A stretch of 64,000 nucleotides of DNA from Halomonas sp. (GTDB lineage Bacteria > Pseudomonadota > Gammaproteobacteria > Pseudomonadales > Halomonadaceae): assembly GCA_018401555.1 (NCBI GenBank), contig JAGYKP010000084.1, forward strand, positions 62,001 to 126,000, read 5' to 3'. The notes beneath the pieces are model-generated. The model ran no database searches, was not told the origin of the DNA, and saw nothing but the letters and a program-made list of their open reading frames with translations. Below are positions 60,092 through 64,000 of this stretch, piece by piece. Each line of letters starts with the position of its first letter. Position 1 is the stretch's first letter. The translations under genes were made by a program, and so were the position numbers.

Positions 60092-61266
60092 TCAGGGTCG
60101 GGCACTGCCGTTGATGAACAGGTGCTTCATGACCGCCTCGTAGATGCGGCTCAGCTCGTCCAGGTCGGCGGCACGCACCCGCTCGTTGACCTGGTGGATG
60201 GTCGCATTGAGGGGGCCTAGTTCCACCACCTGGCTGCCCAGGGTGGCGATGAAGCGGCCGTCCGAGGTGCCGCCGCTGGTGGAGAGCTCAGGCGTGTGGC
60301 CGGTGACCTCCTCGACGCCCCGCACCGCCGCCTCCACTAGCTCGCCCTCGGCGGTGAGGAAGGGCTCGCCGTTGAGGGTCCAGTCCAGCTCGTAGTCCAG
60401 GCCATGGGCATCGAGGATCGCCTCGGTGCGTGAGCGGAGCTCGTCGTGGGTCACCTCGGTGGAGAAGCGGAAGTTGAACACCACCTCCACCTCGCCGGGG
60501 ATGACGTTGGTGGCACCGGTACCCGAGCGGAAGTTGGAGACCTGGAAGCTGGTGGCCGGGAAGAAGGCGTTGCCGGCGTCCCAGTGCTCCCGGGTCAGCG
60601 CATCCAGCGCGGGCAGCGCCTGGTGGATCGGATTGCGCGCCAGGTGGGGGTAGGCCACGTGGCCCTGCACGCCGCGGATATGCAGCACGCCGCCCAGCGA
60701 ACCGCGCCGGCCGTTCTTGATCACGTCCCCCAGCCGGGCGGTGGAGGAGGGCTCGCCGACGATACAGTAGTCGAGTCGTTCGTGGCGCTCGCGCAGGTGC
60801 TCCACCACGGCGCGGGTGCCGTCCTTCGCGGGGCCCTCCTCGTCGGAGGTGATCAGGAACCCCAGGCGGCCGTGGTGATCGGGGTGGTCGGCCACGAAGC
60901 GCTCCACCGCGGTGATCATGGCCGCCAGGCTGCCCTTCATGTCGGCGGCGCCGCGGCCCCGGAGCATGCCGTCATCGTCGATGCACGGTTCGAAGGGCGG
61001 GAAGTCCCAGCGGGTATGGGGGCCGCTGGGGACCACGTCGGTGTGGCCGGCGAAGGCCAGCAGCGGACCGTGGTGGCCGCGGGTGGCCCAGAAGTTCTCG
61101 ACGTCGCCGAAGGGCAGGCGTTCGATATGGAAACCGAGCGCCGCGAGGCGCTCGATCATCAGATCCCTGACACGTCCAGGTCATCCGGCGTCACCGAGGG
61201 GCGCGCCAGCAGCTCGAAGGCGAGCCGCAGGGTGGGCGAGAGGCCGTCAGGATCAGTTATGGGCAT
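60092..61266 (-). CDS. dapE: Succinyl-diaminopimelate desuccinylase, frameshifted
   Basis: DapE, about 390 residues when repaired, a di-zinc M20 hydrolase of lysine and peptidoglycan synthesis. Metal ligands are in [26 protein letters not shown] and [13 protein letters not shown] and the C-terminal H in [14 protein letters not shown] complete the site. The N-terminus ([20 protein letters not shown] from ATG 61266) is separated by two extra bases near 61165-61174, where [19 protein letters not shown] should be read. The start overlaps the dapD stop by 14 bp. Confidence 0.93.
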
Positions 61267-62278
61267 GCAGCGCCTCGTTGAGCGCGATGGCGCTCTTGTT
61301 GGTCAGGCACTCGATGCGGCCGTTCTGGGAGTTGCGGCGCAGCAGCAGGTCGTCCTGGTTGGCCAGCTCGCGGGCGGCCACGGTGCGGACCTCCTCGCCC
61401 TGGTCGTCGAGCAGGGTGACCTTGGCGCCGGCGGTGAGGTAGAGACCCGCCTCCACGGTGCAGCGGTCGCCCAGCGGGATACCGATGCCGGCGTTGGCAC
61501 CGATCAGGCAGCCTTCACCGACCTTGATCACGATGTTGCCGCCACCGGAGAGGGTGCCCATGGTGGAGCAGCCACCGCCCAGGTCGGAGCCCTTGCCCAC
61601 CATCACGCCGGCGGAGATGCGGCCCTCGATCATGCCGGGGCCTTCGGTGCCGGCGTTGAAGTTGACGAAGCCCTCGTGCATCACGGTGGTGCCCTCGCCC
61701 AGGTAGGCGCCCAGGCGCACCCGGGCGGTGTCGCCGATGCGCACGCCGCCGGGCACCACGTAGTCGGTCATCTTGGGGAACTTGTCGACGCAGTCCACGG
61801 ACAGGGGGCGGCCCTCCAGGCGTGCCTTGAGGCGGCGTGCGGGCAGTTCCTGGACGTCGATGGCGCCCTCGCTGGTCCAGGCGATGTTGCGCAGCAGGCC
61901 GAACATGCCGGTGAGGTCGAGGCCGTGGGGCTTGACCAGGCGATGGGAGAGCAGGTGCAGCTTGAGGTAGACCTCCGGGGCGCTCTGCGGGGGCAGGTCC
62001 TCGGCGATGAACATCGCCACCAGCGGGCGCGTCGCAGCGGCGAAGGCCTCGGCCAGCTCCGCCTGCTCGGCGTGGCCGGCAGCCTTGAGGGCGCCGGCCA
62101 GCTCGGCGCACTGCTCGGGCAGGAAGCTCACCACGGCGTTGCCCTCCGGCACGTCCAGTACCCGCTTGACCGCCTCGATCAGGCCGTCGTCGGGGTCGAG
62201 CAGGGGGGCGGGGTAGTAGATTTCCAGCCAGTCGCCCTGGGTGTTCTGGGTGCCGGTTCCGAGTGCAAAGCTCAGCAT
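61253..62278 (-). CDS. dapD: Tetrahydrodipicolinate N-succinyltransferase
   Basis: DapD, 341 residues, the long form found in Pseudomonas-like bacteria. The C-terminal left-handed beta-helix is clear (VRIGDTARVRLGAYLGEGTT, GGGCSTMGTLSGGGNIVIKVG, GANAGIGIPLGDRCTVEAGL). ATG 62278 starts MLSFALGTGTQNTQGDW; the open frame upstream is read-through of the arsC-like gene in another frame. Second acting step of the succinylase branch. Confidence 0.95.
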   Translation of the reverse strand: MLSFALGTGTQNTQGDWLEIYYPAPLLDPDDGLIEAVKRVLDVPEGNAVVSFLPEQCAELAGALKAAGHAEQAELAEAFAAATRPLVAMFIAEDLPPQSAPEVYLKLHLLSHRLVKPHGLDLTGMFGLLRNIAWTSEGAIDVQELPARRLKARLEGRPLSVDCVDKFPKMTDYVVPGGVRIGDTARVRLGAYLGEGTTVMHEGFVNFNAGTEGPGMIEGRISAGVMVGKGSDLGGGCSTMGTLSGGGNIVIKVGEGCLIGANAGIGIPLGDRCTVEAGLYLTAGAKVTLLDDQGEEVRTVAARELANQDDLLLRRNSQNGRIECLTNKSAIALNEALHAHN

Positions 62279-62330
62279 GTCGAGGGTCCTCGTGAGTCGA
62301 GTGTGAGTAGGTGAGTCGTGGCGCCGGGGG

Positions 62331-62675
62331 TCAGCCCTGAAGATCGTCGTAGTCGCCGTCGCGGAAGCCCACGCGGATCTCCTCGCCGGTATCCAGCAGC
62401 GGGCGCTTGAGCAGGGTGGGGTGGGCGAGCAGCAGCTCGCGGGCGCTGTTGGCATCCACCTCCCGCTTGTCCTCGTCGGGCAGGTTGCGCCAGGTGGTGC
62501 TGCGCTTGTTGAGCGCTTCCAGCACCGGCACCTTGTCGAGGATATGCTCGAGCAGTGGCGCCGATAGGCCATCCTCGCGCAGGTCATGGAACTGGTAGGG
62601 AATGCCGGAGTTATCCATCGCCTTGCGCGCACGGCGACAGGTGTCGCAGTTCTTGATGCCGTACAGGGTGAACAT
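62331..62675 (-). CDS. ArsC/Spx family reductase-like protein (YffB type)
   Basis: A 114-residue thioredoxin-like protein of the ArsC/Spx family. The N-terminal CDTCRRARKAMD gives the catalytic Cys pair, with KRPLLDTGEEIRVGF at the C-terminal half. YffB-type proteins commonly sit between dapD and dapC/dapE, so it is unlikely to be a true arsenate reductase. ATG 62675 overlaps the dapC stop (TGATG); GGAGG lies just upstream. Confidence 0.87.
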   Translation of the reverse strand: MFTLYGIKNCDTCRRARKAMDNSGIPYQFHDLREDGLSAPLLEHILDKVPVLEALNKRSTTWRNLPDEDKREVDANSARELLLAHPTLLKRPLLDTGEEIRVGFRDGDYDDLQG

Positions 62676-63874
62676 CACAGCCTCCTCTCGATGAAGTCGC
62701 GGATGCGTCGGGCCGCCTCGGCGGTGGCCCGGGGCTCGGCGACCAGCGCCAGGCGCAGTCGACCGCTGCCGGGGTTGGTGCCGCTGCTGCCGACCCGGCC
62801 CATATAGCTGCCGGGCAGCACGCTGACGTTGGCATGGCGCAGCAGCTCCCGGGTGAAGGCCTCATCGTCGCCGCCGGGCACCGCCGGCCACAGGTAGAAG
62901 CTCGCCTCGGGGGCAGGAAACTCCAGCACCGGGGCGAGTATCTCGGTGACCGTGGCGAACTTCTCGCGATAGGCATCGCGGTTGGCACGCACGTGGGCCT
63001 CGTCGTTCCAGGCGGCGATGGAGGCGTGCTGCACCGGCAGGGCCATGGCGCAGCCGTGATAGGTACGGTAGCGCCGGAAGGGAGCGATCAGCGCGGCGTC
63101 GCCGGCCACGAAGCCCGAGCGCAGCCCCGGCAGGTTGGAGCGCTTGGAGAGCGAATGGAACACCAGGCAGCGCCGGTAGTCGTGGCGGCCCAGCGCGGCA
63201 CAGGCCTCGAGCAGCCCTGACGGCGGGGCGGCCTCGTCCAGGTAGAGCTCCGAGTAGCACTCGTCCGAGGCGATCAGGAAGTCGTGTTCGTCGGCCAGTT
63301 CGATCAGCCGCTGGAACTCGGCCAGCGGGGTCACCGCACCGGTGGGGTTGCCCGGCGAGCAGAGGAAGACGACCTGCACCTGGCGCCAGGTGTCGGCGGG
63401 CACGGCGTCGAGGTCGGGCCTGAAGCCGTTGTCGGCGCTGCAGTCGAGGTAGTAGGGCTCGCCGCCGGCGAGCAGGGTGGCGCCCTCGTAGATCTGGTAG
63501 AAGGGGTTGGGCATCGCCACCTTCGCCGGACGGGTGCGGTCGAGTGCTGCCTGGACGAAGGCGAAGATCGCCTCGCGGGTGCCGTTGACCGGGAGCACCT
63601 GGGTCTCGGCGTCGAGCCCGGCGAGACCGAAGCGGCGCGTGGCCCAGCCACCGATCGCCTCACGCAGTGCGGCAAGGCCGCCGGTGGCCGGGTAGCGGGC
63701 GAACTCGTCCTGGTGGGCGTGCAGCGCCTCGAGCGCCGCGGCGAAGGGGGCGTGCTGGGGCTCGCCGATGGTCAGCGGGATGTGCGTGAGCCCCTCGGGG
63801 GGCGTCACGCCGGCCCTGAGGGCGGCCAGCCGCTCGAAGGGGTAGGGCTTGAGGGCGTCGAGATCGGGGTTCAT
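62675..63874 (-). CDS. dapC: Succinyldiaminopimelate transaminase
   Basis: DapC, 399 residues, a class I PLP aminotransferase. ASDECYSELYLDE holds the PLP-contacting residues, SLSKRSNLPGLRSGFVAG the PLP lysine, and the C-terminal RLRLALVAE the carboxylate-binding Arg. LPVNGTREAIFAFVQAAL and PNPFYQIYEGATLLAG are typical of DapC. ATG 63874 is the start, 72 bp from a strong promoter. First gene of dapC-arsC-dapD-dapE. Confidence 0.94.
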   Translation of the reverse strand: MNPDLDALKPYPFERLAALRAGVTPPEGLTHIPLTIGEPQHAPFAAALEALHAHQDEFARYPATGGLAALREAIGGWATRRFGLAGLDAETQVLPVNGTREAIFAFVQAALDRTRPAKVAMPNPFYQIYEGATLLAGGEPYYLDCSADNGFRPDLDAVPADTWRQVQVVFLCSPGNPTGAVTPLAEFQRLIELADEHDFLIASDECYSELYLDEAAPPSGLLEACAALGRHDYRRCLVFHSLSKRSNLPGLRSGFVAGDAALIAPFRRYRTYHGCAMALPVQHASIAAWNDEAHVRANRDAYREKFATVTEILAPVLEFPAPEASFYLWPAVPGGDDEAFTRELLRHANVSVLPGSYMGRVGSSGTNPGSGRLRLALVAEPRATAEAARRIRDFIERRL

Positions 63875-63946
63875 GGGGGTCCAGGCGCGCCTCTGGGCCG
63901 TGGCCTCGGGCGTCGTTATGTGAGTCGTTGTCGGAGAAGGGGCTTG

Positions 63947-63975
63947 ATTATAGGGAAGCCCGCAGTAGGCCTCAA
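63947..63975 (-). promoter_or_regulatory. Promoter of the dapC operon
   Basis: On the minus strand TTGAGG (63975-63970), a 17-bp spacer and a perfect TATAAT (63952-63947) lie 73 bp upstream of the dapC start. From 63976 to the window end no further feature is visible. Confidence 0.7.
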
Positions 63976-64000
63976 ACGCCCCCTACCCTGAGACATCCAG

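Noticed and set aside
62331..62675. Arsenate resistance gene
   Set aside because: The protein belongs to the ArsC/Spx fold, but its setting inside the dap operon fits YffB-type proteins and there are no ars genes nearby.

Overview
The window is 64 kb of GC-rich gammaproteobacterial chromosome. It carries almost only conserved housekeeping genes, about 60 in all. Gene order is that of the Oceanospirillales/Pseudomonas side: minCDE; yfjD-ypjD beside ffh-rpsP-rimM-trmD-rplS; xerD-dsbC-hom-thrC-recJ; prfB-lysS; rsmD, ftsY-ftsE-ftsX-rpoH; slmA-argB-algC-dut-coaBC beside radC-rpmB-rpmG-mutM; dapC-dapD-dapE. From gene order, protein sequences and the type of intergenic repeats I infer Halomonas or a close genus (Halomonadaceae). 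This is an inference, not a database result. I see no rRNA, tRNA, CRISPR array, transposase or prophage.

Layout. 1-4.1 kb: end of a DUF349-type gene, the minCDE division-site operon and exonuclease I. 4.1-9.1 kb: an M16 metalloprotease overlapped by a SRAP-fold protein that has lost its catalytic residues, then a TetR regulator and an acyltransferase. 9.1-15.3 kb: yfjD/ypjD diverging from the ffh-ribosomal-tRNA modification block. 15.3-22.6 kb: xerD, dsbC, threonine genes, recJ, a YitT protein. 22.6-25.9 kb: a copper-type MerR/CopA operon ending in a 24-residue membrane peptide. 26-30.6 kb: a FadL porin with tandem PsrA-like boxes, prfB with its programmed frameshift, lysS. 30.8-35.3 kb: small conserved genes, a methyltransferase, an MFS pump, bolA and rimI. 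35.3-40.5 kb: zapB, rsmD, ftsYEX and rpoH, the last behind a sigma-E type promoter. 40.5-46.2 kb: slmA-argB-algC-dut-coaBC and radC. 46.2-52.4 kb: rpmBG, mutM, rlmI, a DUF2007 protein, a thioesterase, trpS and a YeeE/YedE transporter. 52.5-58.5 kb: malic enzyme, aconitase, a CPXCG protein and trxB. 58.5-64 kb: slyX, a membrane-anchored cold-shock-domain protein and the dapC-arsC-dapD-dapE lysine/cell-wall operon.

Two things cut across the window. First, about 20 conserved genes, several essential in other bacteria (ftsY, rpoH, hom, dapE, trpS), are broken by single-base indels, roughly 20 apparent insertions and 8 deletions, often in short C/G runs. A viable cell could not carry all of these, so I read them as sequence or assembly errors. 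The start and stop given for each such gene are those of the repaired reading frame. In rlmI, ftsY, plsC and probably trpS, paired indels cancel and hide the damage. The prfB frameshift is different: it is the real programmed site.

Second, the intergenic spaces hold several non-coding repeat elements: a dispersed family of about 100-150 bp with three copies (near 19.8, 30.6 and 58.6 kb), a REP-like inverted repeat beside the first copy, a 125-bp cruciform-forming element between prfB and lysS, and an 11-copy heptamer array at the 3' end of slmA. These repeats and the degenerate SRAP protein are the most unusual content. I found no large undescribed gene system.
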